64,000 nt of DNA, taken from Cavia porcellus (Eukaryota > Chordata > Mammalia > Rodentia > Caviidae). Shown here in pieces: positions 10,540 through 22,573 of this stretch. The translations under genes and the position numbers were made by a program. Position 1 is the first letter of the stretch. Each line of letters begins with the position of its first letter. The DNA is taken from the NCBI RefSeq assembly GCF_034190915.1, contig NW_026947503.1, forward strand, positions 26,122,532 to 26,186,531. The letters are read 5' to 3'. The notes beneath the pieces were generated by a model that saw nothing but the letters and a program-made list of their open reading frames with translations, was not told the origin of the DNA and searched no databases.

Positions 10540-13500
10540 CCATTTCTTACACTAGAAAGACAATATGGTATTTATACATGTGAGTTTGATTTATTTCACT
10601 TATGAGTAAGGTCTCAAGTTGCATCCATTTATTTATAAATATCTCAATGCATTCATTACTCATAGCTGAGTACTACTCCATTGTATAAAAATGTCACATC
10701 TTTTTTATCCATTCCTCAGTTGATGGGCATTTAGGTTGTTTCCAAGATCTGACTATTACAAATTGCGCTGCTATAAACATGAGTGCACATACATCACTGT
10801 GGTGTGCTGTTTTCAGTTCTTCTGGGAATATGCCCAGAAGTGGAATAGCTGGGTGAAATGAGACTTCCAATCCCAGCTTTTTGAGTAATCTCCAGACCTA
10901 TTCCATAGTGGTTGCACCAGTCTGCACTCCCATTAACAATGCAGACGAGTTCCTTTTGCCCCACAGCCTCTCCAGCATTTGTCATTGGTAGTTTTCTTGA
11001 TCCTGGCCATTCTTTCTGGAGTGAGATGGAATCTCAGTGTTGTTTTAATTTGCATTCTCTAATGACCAATGATGCTGAACATTTTTTCATGTATTTATTT
11101 GTCATTTGTATTTCTTCATCTGAGAATTGTGCATTCATCTCTGATGCCCATTTTTGGAATGGGTCTTTGAATTCTGGGGATCAGATTTTTTAAAAATTCT
11201 TTATATGTTCTAGACAGAAGTCTTTTGTCTGAGGGACAGTTCACTATGATATTTTCCCAATTTGTCAGTTTTCTTTTCACTATGATGGAGATTTGTTTTG
11301 ACATGCAAAAGCTCTTTAATAGGATGTGATCCTAGTTATTGATTCTGTGAAGTATTTTGTGTGAAATTTGATTCTTGTTCTTGAATTCTCTTCCTACCCC
11401 TATGTCTTCAAGATTTCTACCTACTTTGTCTTTCAACAGATTTAGTGTTTCTGTTTTAATATTTATATCCTTGATTGATTTAGACTTAATTTAGTACATG
11501 GTGATAGGTATGGGAGTAGATTTAGTTTTTGGCATATGGAAAGCCAAATTTTCTAGCACCATTTATTAAAGAGACTATCTTTCTTCTAGTGGACGTGTTT
11601 GACCCCTTTATCAAAGATAAGGTGACTGAGTGTCTTTGTAGTTGTGTCTTCTAATCTATTCCATTGATCCTTAGGCCTGTTTTTTTTCCAGTACCATACA
11701 GATTTTATTATAGTAGCTTTATAGTATAACTTCAAGTCAGGAATTGTGATGCTTCCTGCCTTGCCTTTGTTGCTTAGAATTGCCTTTGCTATTCTAGGTC
11801 TCTTTCGGTTCCAGATGAGTTTTAGGAATAATTTCCTTAGATCTGTGAGGTATGCTAGTATTATTTTGATTGGAATTGCATTAAATCTGTATAACAGTTT
11901 TGAGAGGATGGCCATTTTCACAATATTTGTTCTTCCTATCCATGAACAAGGGTGTCTTTCCATTTTCTGAGGTCCTCTTTGATTTCTTTTTTTAGGGTAT
12001 TATAATTTTCGCTGAATAGATCTTTTACTTCTTTTGTTAGATTGATTACTAAGTATTTCATTTTTTTGGATGCTATTGTGAAGGATGTGTCTTCTCTTAT
12101 TTCTCTCTCAGTGATTTTTTTTGTTGGTGTATAGGAATGCTATTGATTTTTGAGTGTTGACTTTGTATACAGCTACCTTACTGAATGTATTTATTATACC
12201 TAGGAGTCTTTCAATGGAGTTTTGGGGGTCTTGTATGTAAAGTATCATGTCATCTGCAAATAATGATAATTTAACTTCTTCATTTCCTATCTCCTTTTAT
12301 TTCTCTCTCTCTCTCTCATCTAATTGCTCTGGCTAATAGTTCCAGTGCTATATTGAATAGGAGTGGTGATAATGGACATTTTTGTGTTGTTCCTGATTTT
12401 AGGGTAAAGGCTTTCAGTTTTTTGCCATTTAATATGATGCTGGCTGTTGGTTTGTCATAGATGGCTTTTATCATATTGAGGTGAAGACCATCTATTTCAA
12501 TATTCTGTAAGGTTTTTATTATAAGTAAGTGTTAGGCTTTATCAAAATCCTTTCCTGCATCTATAGAAATGATCACATGATTCTTATTTTTGGCTCTATT
12601 GACGTGGTGTATTACATTTGTTGATTTGCATATGTTGAACCATCCCTACATTCCTGGGATGCACCCCACTTGGTCACGGCATTTAATATTCTTGATGATT
12701 TGCTGCATTCTGTTTGCCAGTAGTTTATTGAGAATTTTTACATCTATGTTCATTAGGGAGATTGGCCTGTAGTTCTCTTTTTTGGTTGGATCTTTCTCAG
12801 GTTTTGGTATTACAGTAATATTTGCTTCCAGGAATGAGTTAGGGAGAATTGCTTCCCTCTCAATTTCAATGAAGAGCTTGAGGAGTTTTGGCATTAAGTC
12901 TTCTTTGAATTTCTTATAGAATTCCACAGTGAATCCATTTGGACCTGGGATTTTCTTTGTTAGTAAGGATTTAATTACATTTTCACTTTCGTTAATTGAA
13001 ATTGGGTTATTCAGCAGTTTTACATCTTCTTTACCCAGCTTTGGTAATTCATATGTTTCTAGGAATCTGTCCATTTCTTCTGTGTTATCAAGCCTATGAG
13101 AGTAGAGGTTTTTGAAATAAATATTGATGATCTTTTGTATTTCCATAAGGTCCGTAGTGATTTCACCTTTTTCATTCCTTATTGCATAATTTTGAGGTTT
13201 TTCTTTCCTTTTTAAAATAAGATTGGCTAGAGGCTTATCAATTTTATTTATTCTTTCAAAGAATCAACTCTTTGATTCATTGATTCACTGTATTGTTTTC
13301 TTAGTCTCTATTGCATTGATTTCTGCTCTAATCTTTGTAATTTCCTCCCTTCTTTTGGCTTTGTGCTTGACTTACTCTTTTTTTTCTAGATGTTTGAGTA
13401 GCATCAAGTTGTTTATTTGTGCTTCTTCTTGTCTTCCTGATGTGGGAATTCACCGGAATAAATTATCATCTGAGGACTGCTTTCATTGTATCCCACAGAT

Positions 13501-14352
13501 TTCAGTAAGTTGTATTTGTATTTTCATTTGCTTGTAGGTATTATTTAATTTCTTAATTTCCTCTATGGCTCACTGATTGCTCAGGAGTGTATTATTCAAT
13601 TTCCATTTGTTTGTGGGGGTTTTGCAGTTCCTTTTGTCATTAATTTTCTGTTTCACGGCACTATGATACAATAACATGCATAAGATAATTTCAATACTTT
13701 TGTATTTACTTAAGCATGTTCTGAGGGCTAAAATATGGTCTACTTTAGAGGATGTCACATATACTGCTGAGAAGAACGTATAATCTGATGTTGTTGGGTG
13801 GAACACTTTGTATACGTCCACCAAGTCCATTTGTTCAAACATGTGATTTAGTTCTGTTATTTCTTTGCTGATTTTCTGTCTGGTTGATCTGTCCCTTTGT
13901 GTCAATGGTATGTTAAGGTCTCCTGTTATAATCATGTTATTGCTTATTTGATTTTTCTTTTCTGTTAATATTTGTTTTCTGTACCTGGGCACTCTAAATT
14001 TTGGTACATATATATTTAAGATTATTATCTCTTCCTCTTGAAGTTTTCCCCTAACTAGTATGTAGTGACCTTCTTTATCTCTTTTGATCATTCTTGGTTT
14101 GAAGCCCCATTGTCTGAAAACATAATAGCTATCTCTGCTTTTTTTGGGGGGGTGGTTCCTATTGCATGAAATATTGTTTTCCATTCTTTGACTTTCAGTC
14201 CATTAAAGTTGGGTTAGATGGGTTTCTTGTAGACAGCATATGGTTGAATGTTGTTTCTTGATCCATTCTGCTGGTCTGTTTCTTTTCATTGGTGAATTGA
14301 GGCCATTTACATTAATGGTTATAACTGATATATATTGGTTAACTTTCGACAT
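10540..14352 (-). pseudogene. L1 ORF2 remnant with all domains present but frame-broken
   Basis: Endonuclease pieces lie at 14203-14352 (ITINVNGLN, CCLQETHL) and 13570-14184 (ITGDLNIPLTQRDRS). RT is at 12646-13146 ([24 protein letters not shown]) and the thumb/C region at 11586-11963 ([12 protein letters not shown]). The RT active-site box at 12249-12260 still encodes FADD. The Cys-rich C-terminal region lies left of about 11000. At least four frame changes separate these blocks. Confidence 0.92.
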
Positions 14353-14419
14353 GTTATCTTTCTGCTGTTGATTCTTTACCTTTCCACTCTGTTTCATGGT
14401 TTTCCTTGCTAAATGTTTT

Positions 14420-15411
14420 TATCCTATGTCTGCCTAGAATGTCTTTAAGTATTCTTTGCAGGGTTGGTTTGGTGGTCACGAAGTTCTTCAGTTCTTTGTC
14501 TTGGAAGTACCTTATTTCTCCATCCATTTTGAAGGACAGTTTTGCAGGTTATATCAATCTGGGTTGGAAGTCATTTTCCTTTACGGTCTGAAATATTTCA
14601 CTCCATGCTCTTCTTGACTTCATTGTTGCTTGCTGTGATTATGATACACTTTCCTTTATAGTTGATTTCTCTCTTCTCTCTAATAGCTTTTAAGTCTGTT
14701 TTTATGTTGGATTTCTGAAATGTTTATTATATATCTGGGTGTAGTTTTATTTTTTATGACTATTTGGAGTTCTATATGCTTTACTGACCTGTATGTCAGT
14801 TTCCATTCTCATGTTTTGGAAATTTTTAGCTATGACTTTTGTAAATAGCCTCTTGATATCATTTGTGTTGTCACCTTGTTTTTCATTTTTACCTATCAGT
14901 CTTATATTGTTCTTCTTTGCATCATCTTATTACTGTTGAATTGTTATTTCCTGATTCCTTGTTATTTTTAAAACATCTTTCTTTTCCTGCAATCTTGTCT
15001 TTGAGGTCTGAAAGCCTGTCTTCACTTTCATTGAGGCATTTTTGCCAAGTTTTGATGGGATTTTTATTTCCTGTATATCTGTTTGAATTTACTTCATGCA
15101 TTTTGTTTGTTCCTTATATTGTTCTTTCAAGGTTTTCATCTTTTTGTTTATTCCTCTAATTTTTAAACTATGTCTTCTTTAGATGTGTTCAGCATTTCTT
15201 TCATTGCATTTATCATTTCTTCTTTTACCCAGGAGATTATTTCTGATCTGAGCTCTTTAATAGCTTTCCAGAGTTGCTTCATTACTCCAGTCGCTGTCAT
15301 TTCAGGTATTTCAGGTACATGGCTTACATTTTCTTCTATGTCCGTATCTCCTAGACTTGCCTGGGATGGGCTGGTAGTTTGAGATTGCATTTTGTACTTT
15401 TGCTTAGTTAT
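14420..15411 (-). pseudogene. L1 ORF1 remnant
   Basis: The N-terminal part is open at 15163-15390 and aligns with the ORF1 starts of copies A and B. The expected start codon reads ATA instead of ATG (ATA-ACT-AAG-CAA, at about 15411). The RRM and C-terminal domain are recognisable at 14480-14950 but frame-broken. Confidence 0.85.
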
Positions 15412-15829
15412 TTTCCTGTATTTCCAGGCTCTAAGTGATGTTCAAGGCTTCTCCATGCACTGGAAATCACCTAATGTACTTTCAACTCACGTGGCAGGAT
15501 ACAGGCAGCCGTCCACAGTCCGTAGGGTCAGTGGGCATGGCCCAATGAGGCCTTCAGGGGCCTCCAGTGTGGCCTTCTGTGATTTGGGAGGCTGGGCTGT
15601 GTCATACTGGCTCAGAAGAATGTCCCAAATCTTCCCTGTGTATTGGAAATCACCTTTCATGGGAGACTCAGTGCAGTCTGGGTTTTGAATTTTCATATTA
15701 GAGATGTGAAAGCTGTATTTCTTTTATATTTTTTTAAATTTTAAAGTACAAAATTAAATGTCTTCTTGATTAACTATAGTTACTAGTTAGTGAAAGTTAC
15801 CAGCGTGTTTCATAAATTCTAGATATATT

Positions 15830-16390
15830 GGGTAGCACAATCCTTGTCTCTATTTTGACCTTTTATTTTGCCTTTTAGTAGTTTATTCCAAGATGGATTG
15901 TGGCTGATATATATATAAAATTTTTGTATATTTAAAGATGTCTTTTTCCCTTTTTCTTAATCTTGAGTGATCATTTAGCAGGGAATATAGTCTTTATTAC
16001 ATTTCCTTTTCAGCACTTTAAAGCTATTGTCTGATTGTCTTCTGACATTGAGGCTGTTGATGAAAAGATTGAGGTTAGTTTAATGAATGCTTCTTTGTAA
16101 GTAATCTTTTCACTCTATCTCTCTCATAACTTTTATTATTTTATCTGGAATATTCTACAGTGTCACTATACTTTACCCAAGTGTGGATTTAACTTTATTC
16201 TGCTTGGACTTGGTGTACACTTTCAATTTAAAAACTCATCATATGTCATCAATTTGTAGCCATTTCCTCTATGAATATTGCCTTGCCATCAGTTTCTTAG
16301 TGCTTTTAGAAGTCTGGTTACATGTGTGCTAAGATTTCTCAATCTATTCTCTTTATTTTTTTAACTATTAGTTTGTTTTTTAAATTAAGA
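15830..16390 (-). mobile_element. ancient L1M/HAL1-like ORF1-region fragment
   Basis: Matches by eye the minus-strand ORF1 part of old mammalian L1M/HAL1 elements: TTTCAGCACTTTAAAGC, then TCTTCTGACATTGAGGCTG, then GTGTGGATTTAACTTTATTC and TTGGACTTGGTGTAC. Highly diverged, with no open frame. Confidence 0.6.
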
Positions 16391-16393
16391 TAT

Positions 16394-16771
16394 TGTTATG
16401 GCTTATGTGTGGATGTCTCCCCATAGCCTCACACAGTCATAAGAGCAGGCTTCTAAGGTTTGTGTTTGATTCATGGGCCAATGTTGGTGGTATGGGTGTG
16501 AGTGCTATATGTATGTAGACCACCCCCTGGGGCAAGTAGTCTACATGCATTATAAGGGACATAAAGACTCTATGTGCTCCTCACTTTTTGCTTTTGTTAT
16601 TTTTTCTGTTTTCTGTCACCATAAAGTGTTGTCCCTGTGCCATGCCACCCTGCTTTGGAGCCAGCTGATTATGAACTGAAACCTCCACAAACTGTAAGCT
16701 AAATAAACCATTCTTTCCTTAATTTTGGATGTCAGGTATTTTGTCTCAGCAATGAGAGAAAGTAGCCAACA
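16394..16771 (+). mobile_element. MaLR-type solo LTR
   Basis: Begins TGTTATGG and ends CCAACA. Contains ATGAACTGAAACCTCCACAA, AATAAA (16700-16705) and TTTTGTCTCAGCAATGAGAG, the conserved end shared with the LTRs at 9924 and 54551. It splits the ancient L1M/HAL1 element. The flanks carry the repeat AAATTAAGAT (16382-16391 and 16781-16790), but not directly at the LTR ends. Confidence 0.85.
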
Positions 16772-16780
16772 AAAAGAAAA

Positions 16781-17140
16781 AAATTAAGATTCAATTTATA
16801 TACAGAAAAATCCATAGACTTTATGTGTGAAATTCAATAAATGTGTGTGTTTGTGTAGCCACAATTCCAAATCAGAACATTTTTATCACCACTAACATTT
16901 CCTTTTGTCTTCGTCCAGTGCATTTTCACTTCTTAGCACAACAGTTGTGATGTTTTCTACTGTAAATTAGAGGTGCCTGTCCTTGAACTTCCTATCAATG
17001 GAATTATGCAGAATATAGCTTTTGTGTATGATATGCTTTACTCAAAATGACTTGGAGATTCAATCATGTTGTTGGATAAAGCAGTAATTCCTCTCTCTTT
17101 AAAAGCTAAATAATATTTTATTGTAGAAAAAATATCAGAC
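16781..17140 (-). mobile_element. ancient L1M 3' region fragment
   Basis: Reads as the reverse of an old L1 3'UTR/ORF2 end: CACAATTCCAAATCAGAAC, then TATCAATGGAATTATGCAG, ATCATGTTGTTGGATAAAGC and TAATATTTTATTGTAG. Diverged, with no open frame. Confidence 0.6.
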
Positions 17141-17837
17141 TCTAATCTATTTTCCTGAATCATCTGGGTGGTAGGACAGTAGAATCTATCCCACTGACTG
17201 CTTGTTTTCTTGATAATAAATTGAATTTCCTATGTCTTCACATGCCTAGTGGTTTTTGACTTCATACCAGACATTGTGATTGATGTGTTGTAAGGGCTCA
17301 GAATTCTGTTATCCTTCTCTGAAGAATTCTAGCATAGATTTAAATCACTGATTGATCACTTTGGACCTCTGGAGGCTTGAATTTGTTGTTAGTAATAGGG
17401 AAAGTCTGAAAAGTTCAAGGTGTTTACCAAGCCCTTTTAACTTCATAAGAATCAAATTCTAAGCTCTGATTCTCTTGTGGTGGGCATCTGATCAATTTTT
17501 TCAACTTGATTTTTTGAATCTTTATTTTAAGTGTGCATTTTAGGGGAGCCAACAACTTAAGGAAAGTATTTCAGTTAGTTTCCCATCACTGGCCTTTAGT
17601 CAAATTGTTAATGGAATCTTTGTTCCAAAATGAGACCTCCTGGTCTGTACTAATTTTTGTCAGTATTCTGGCCTTCTAAGTTCTAGTGGGCATTGCACAT
17701 CAAGCACTACTCACAATATTTTAGGGCTTCTCTAGTCCACATATCCAAAACTTTCCAAAGTCCTGAAAACCAGTTCCAAATGCTTCTGAACTATATGGTT
17801 AGATATAGTTGTGGCAATAGTCTTATTCCTTGTTTCC
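17141..17837 (-). mobile_element. ancient L1M/HAL1-like 5' region fragment
   Basis: TACCAGACATTGTGATTGATG and the following text (TTCTGTTATCCTTCTCTG, GATCACTTTGGACCTCTGGAGG) resemble the leader region of L1M/HAL1 elements in reverse. A continuation may reach 18300 beyond the inserted LTR. Family call by memory. Confidence 0.45.
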
Positions 17838-18152
17838 TGTCTTAGTCACTTTCTTGTCATGGGGACAAATTATCCAAAACCCACAATTTAGAGGAGGAAA
17901 GGTATATCTTGGCTCTCTGTTTCAGTGAGTCCAGTTCATGGTCAGTTGGCTCCAAGACAGAACAGCATGGTGGAAGGCCCTGGTGGAGGATCACTGCTCA
18001 CCTCATGGCAGCTAGAAAGCAGAGAGAGAATGGAGGAACTGGGGATGAGAATACACTCTTCCAAGTCATAGCTCCATTGACATGCCTTGTCTGTCCAAGC
18101 TCCACCTTCAAATATGAGATTTTTGAGGACATTTTTGAGCTAAATTATAGCA
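17838..18152 (-). mobile_element. MaLR-type solo LTR, minus strand
   Basis: Begins TGTCTTAGTCACTTTC and ends AATTATAGCA, the reverse complement of the TGTTATGATTT...AAAGTGACTAAGACA form. The internal landmarks TTGGCTCTCTGTTTCAGTGAG, ATGGTCAGTTGGCTC and CAGCATGGTGGAAGG are shared with the LTRs at 21661 and 55560. Confidence 0.8.
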
Positions 18153-18374
18153 AGGAGTTTATATGAGATTTTGAGTATCTTGTGTTATGGCTCTCTCTTT
18201 TCCAGGGGATCCCTGATTTAATTCCAGATGCTCCATAATTCTGTCCTCTAATAGTTTAGGTTATTTAAACTTTAGCCTCTGTTTGAATTCTAGTCACTCT
18301 GTAAAGTGTGGACCAAAAATGACTACATGTCTTTCAATGTGATTTTCTCATTCCAAGACAATATTTCTTCCAGG

Positions 18375-18375
<1 letters not shown>

Positions 18376-18416
<41 letters not shown>

Positions 18417-18490
18417 AAATATATATAAAATATATATGTATGTATAAATTATATATGTTTATATAAAAATTATATATGTATATATAATTT
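18376..18490. repeat. (TA)n microsatellite and AT-rich flank
   Basis: About 17 TA units at 18376-18410, followed by ATATAAA-rich sequence to about 18490. Confidence 0.95.
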
Positions 18491-19876
18491 TTAAAAACAG
18501 AGTTTATATTTGCTTCATGTGCAAGAGTTAGTTCTAAATGATCTACAGTACTATTACTGGGACTGAAACCACACTCTTAAACATTTTTAGATATTTTTAT
18601 CTTCTTTGTCTCTGAGGTATGAGTGAATTATTGTCTTATCTTCCAGCTTTATAAGTCTTTTGATCTTATCAAATTTAAACATATATTGCCCTTCTATTTT
18701 TAAAGAAATTTTAAAATACTCACCCGTTCTTATTTTTATTTTATAATTTCTTTACATTTTTAATGGGTATCACTTATTCCATTGTTTTGGGGCATATCAC
18801 AAAAGTATTTAATTAAAATTTATTTTCTTATTACTCAGTTATTTTAATTTTATTTGGATATTTCACCTGTGAATTGTTAATTTTTCTGATTATCATTTTT
18901 GGAATTTTCCCTTTGAGTTTTCAGATTCATTTTGTTGGAGTGGAAGTATTTTTCTCTATTCTTTTCCTATGGCTAACCATACTTAGACTTTTAAAGCAAG
19001 TGTCTCTACTTGCCTCCTGGGGCATCTCACTTAGAACTAAGTATTGGAATGTTTGCTTGGGAATCTCAACTCGTAGTATTTCTGATATCTCAGGACTCTT
19101 TCCTAAGTTAATCAGGCAAACAGTGCATCCCATCTAAACGCTCTCTATCAAATAGTCACATCTGTATCCACCTGCCCTGTTTTTAAATAGACTTCTGTGA
19201 CTGCTTCAATCAATAGTTTATGATAGAGATGTCATTAGGTGATTTCTGAAGCTAGACTGTTCAAGTGCCACTCACTTCCATGTTGCTGTCTTGAGATGTT
19301 CACTCTCACTTTTGGAACACACCTACCAAGCACTAACCCACATGGAGAGAATACATGCAGGACCAGCCAGCAGCTCAGTTGAGGTCACACATTACATCCA
19401 ACATGAACTCTAGGAATGTTTCCAGGTGATTCTAGTCAGCAAACCACCTGCACCCTAGCCATCCTTGCTGGGCTATTTCTGAATGCCTAAAGTATACAAT
19501 TTTTGAGCAAAATACAATGGCTTATTTTACCCTACACAATGTCAAAGAGATTGTTTTCAGTAGTAACTATACCTAGTCTGTTTAGTAGTTTGGTTCTTGG
19601 ACCCTCAACCAAAAATAAGAGTTATTGGCTTGTGAATTCACGGCTATAATAATATTGCTGATAGTTTACAGCTGGTCACTCAGCCAGTGGTGATTAAACC
19701 TATGTTGCGATAAAAGGTGCACCTGCTTCTGGCCTCCCCAGGTGCATAATTTTGGTTCAACATAGTGCCTAGCAAGATTGTGTGGGGAACTTTTCATCTT
19801 CTTTCCACAGTGGAATTCCTAGCCTGTCACTGGATCAAGTATCACCCTGGGTTCATAGAACTTTGGTCCCTTCTTC
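18491..19876. other. AT-rich unassigned stretch
   Basis: 18570-18960 is T-rich and may be more of the old L1M. 19140-19876 is ordinary sequence with no domain-bearing frame. Nothing else is supported. Confidence 0.4.
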
Positions 19877-19890
19877 CCAGAGGTGAAATT

Positions 19891-21258
19891 GTTTTTTTCT
19901 TTTTAAGAGTTTATTTTTTCTCTTTTTTTATTTTAAAGAGATTAAGACAAAACAGGACATAACAAAGCAGATCAGAACAGAACAATGTATGCAACACAGA
20001 ATTTCACTAGAATACAACCCGTAATTAACAGTAACTACCACAATGTCTTTTTTATTGAAATAGTTGAGTATAACTTCATATACAATAGTATCAAAAATAA
20101 CAAAATAGTATAAAAAATTCAAGAGAATTAGAGTATTATAGGGAATTCAAAACCAAAAAACAGAAAATAAACAATGGCAACTATATTATCTCATTTTCCG
20201 TAGAAAATTTGTTTATACTTTCACATGCATTACAGTCCAATAAGGTACAACATGATAGAGCCAATGGAAACAGAAGAGCAAAAGCATGGTAGGACTTCAG
20301 AGAAAGATGTTATTATCTCAGTACTGGCTATTATAATGACTTGTTTCCCTCAAATTAGCTGTTCATACCATCACAGTCAATAAAATCAAACAAATAAGGA
20401 CAAACCCATTACAACTAAACTAATGTGATCATTATAAGATTTCAAAACGATGCAATGGTGAATCACGACTACCATAAACTCTTATGTACTCTTACTATTT
20501 CTTACACTCGGGAGACTATATGGTATTTATACGTGTGAGTTTGATTTATTTCGCCTATGAGCATGGTCTCAAGATATTAGTAAATATCTCAATGTGATCA
20601 TTCTTTATAGCTGAGTAGTACTCCGTTGCATAAAAATACCATGACTTTTTTAATCTATTCCTCAGTTGTTGGACACTTAGGTGTTTCCAAGATCTGGCTA
20701 TTACAAGTTGTGCTGCTATAAACATGGGTGTACATATGTTACTGTGGTATGATATTTTCAGTTCTTCTGGGAATATGCCCATAAGTGGAATAGCTGAGTC
20801 AAATAGGACCTCCAATCCAAGCTTTTTGGGGAATCTGCAGACTGACATCCACAGTGGTTGCACCAGTCTATTCTCCCACCAACAGTGCAGGAGAGTTCCT
20901 TTTTCCCCACAGCCTCTCCAGCATTTGTTTTTTTTTTTTTTTTTTTTTTTTGTCTTTTTCATTTTTATCGGTACCGGGGATCGAACTCACGACCGCCTGC
21001 TTGCAAGGCAGGTGCTTATGCCGCTGAGCTAAACCCCCAGCCCCTCCAGCATTTGTTGTTGGTAGTTTTCTTGATCCTGGCCATTTTGTCTGGAGTGAGA
21101 TGTAATCTCAGTGTTGTTTTAATTTGCATTTCTCTAATGAGTAATGATGATGAACATTTTTTCATGTATTTATTTGCCATTTGTATTTCTTCATCTGAGA
21201 AGTGTATATTCATCTCAGATGCCCATTTTTGGATTGGGTCTTTGAATTTCGGGCATCT
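19891..21258 (-). mobile_element. 5'-truncated LINE-1 with target-site duplication
   Basis: Flanked by CCAGAGGTGAAATT (19877-19890) and CCAGAGATGAAATT (21259-21272), a 14-bp TSD with one mismatch. The T-rich run 19892-19935 is the poly(A) side, 19936-20478 the 3'UTR, and 20479-21258 the end of ORF2. The frame at 20555-20962 keeps the Cys-rich ORF2 tail ([16 protein letters not shown]). An ID SINE was later inserted inside it. It shows the 3'UTR type that the L1 at 10505 lacks. Confidence 0.95.
20930..21043 (-). mobile_element. ID-type SINE inserted in the L1, perfect 14-bp TSD
   Basis: CTCCAGCATTTGTT occurs at 20916-20929 and 21044-21057. The homologous L1 at 10970 shows the empty site. In sense the body starts GGGGCTGGGGGTTTAGC, has the A box TAGCTCAGCGGCAT, the B box GAGTTCGATCCC, and ends in an A-rich tail (the T run 20928-20951). 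It is a tRNA-Ala-like retroposon mobilised by L1, and is not itself a tRNA gene. The GGCATAAGC and GGTCGTGAG segments suggest a hystricognath-type ID. Confidence 0.96.
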
Positions 21259-21660
21259 CCAGAGATGAAATTCTTAGCTGATAGAGTTTACTGTTTTGGA
21301 GCCCAGGCCAAGCAAGCTGGTGCCTCAGCTCTACTTCTGCCCATGGAGACACTCACCTTGGTTTGTATCTTAAATTTGCTCTGTTATGTTTCACTTTTTG
21401 TATGATCACTGTGTTTAGATGTGGAGGGGAGAATGGAAAGTATGAATTTGCAGCATTATTATAGCTAATAACACTTTTATGCTGCTCATAAAGTCAGGGA
21501 CTGTCACTGAAATCAATTCTGAATCACCCTCCTCTCAGACTTACAGTCTTTACTCCTCTTCAGCATCCACCGTCTCACTCCTGCACAGTTTTTACATAGA
21601 CCCACTTAACCCCCACTCACCTATCTGGGAATAATCCCCTGGTATCATTCATTCCTACTC

Positions 21661-22018
21661 TGTTAACTTTCCATCACTGTGACAAAATGCCTGGGTAGAG
21701 CAATTTAAGAGAGCTTTATCATGGCTCATGGTTTCAGACCATGGTTGGCTGGCTCCATCGCCATAGCCCATGATGAGGAAGAACATCATGGTGGTGTACT
21801 GGGGCTGGCTACTCACTTCATAGTAGCGAGGAATTAGGAGGAGGAAGGGGCTAGAAACAAGACATAATCTTCAAAGGCACCTCCGAGGATTTACTTCCTT
21901 CAGTTAGTCCCGATAGGCTCTATCTCTTAAATTTCTGCCACCTAAACAATGGCGTGAACTGAGATTAAGTCTTTAGCACGTGGCTTTGTGGAATATTTGA
22001 GATCCAAACTATGATAAC
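21661..22018 (-). mobile_element. MaLR-type solo LTR, minus strand
   Basis: Begins TGTTAACTTTCCATCACTGT and ends AACTATGATAAC, the reverse of the TGTTAT...AGTTAACA form. It shares CATGGTTGGCTGGCTCC and AACATCATGGTGG with the sibling LTRs. No clear TSD remains. Confidence 0.8.
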
Positions 22019-22139
22019 TAATGAAAAAGTTGGACAATATGGTGGATATAAAAGGCTTCCCCAGTGTCCTTGTTTTTTTCTTAGAATCCATGTTACTGTA
22101 TGTGGGAAAAGGATGGCTGCCAGCATTATTAACCTAAAG

Positions 22140-22573
22140 ACTAACAACGTCTTACTGATTAGATGATCCTGGATTATCTGGGATGACCCAATACAACCAG
22201 AAGGGTCCTTTTAAGAAAGTCAAAAGCAGAGAAGAGATGACAAGGAAACCAACTAAAAAAGTGTGAAGAGTAGGAGAGGGAGGGAGAGAGAGACAGGGAC
22301 GAGGGAGAGGAAGGCGAAGGGGGAGAGGAAAAGGAGACATTGTTTTGCTTCTGACTTTCACAATGGTGGAAACCCCTGACTCAAGGAAGGTAAGCAGCCT
22401 CTAGACACTAGCAAAAACAAAGGGAAGAATCTTTCCCCAGAGTCTCCCGAAAGAACACAGTCCCCCTGCTGACCTGAACTTCTAACCTCTAGAACCATGA
22501 AAGAAGACAGTTGTGCTCTTTTAAGCTGTAAGTTTGTGTTAATGATTGCGGTAGCAATAAGAAACTAGTACAG
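22140..22573 (+). mobile_element. MLT1-class MaLR LTR
   Basis: Follows the MLT1 pattern: GATCCTGGATTATCTGGG, then AGGGTCCTTTTAAGAAAG, GTAAGCAGCCTCTAGA, TTTCCCCAGAGTCTCC, CTTCTAACCTCTAGAACC, TTTTAAGCTGTAAGTTTGTG and GCAATAAGAAACTAGTACA at the end. The middle is purine-rich (22265-22345). Old and shared by placental mammals. Confidence 0.85.

Larger units (their letters stand above)
10505..15695 (-). mobile_element. LINE-1, 5.2 kb, both ORFs decayed, no 3'UTR
   Basis: Runs in transcription sense from a short 5'UTR (about 15420-15695) through ORF1 (about 14420-15411) and ORF2 (about 10540-14352). The left end stops at the base matching about 20478 of the third L1, just where that copy's 3'UTR begins; no 3'UTR, poly(T) or TSD is seen. 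In the leader a GGAAATCACCT motif occurs at about 15461 and 15647, suggesting two monomers of about 185 bases. The L1 is nonfunctional because of many frame breaks. Confidence 0.93.

Noticed and set aside
20930..21043. tRNA-Ala gene
   Set aside because: A/B boxes are present but with an A-tail, TSDs and no cloverleaf 3' half; it is an ID SINE.
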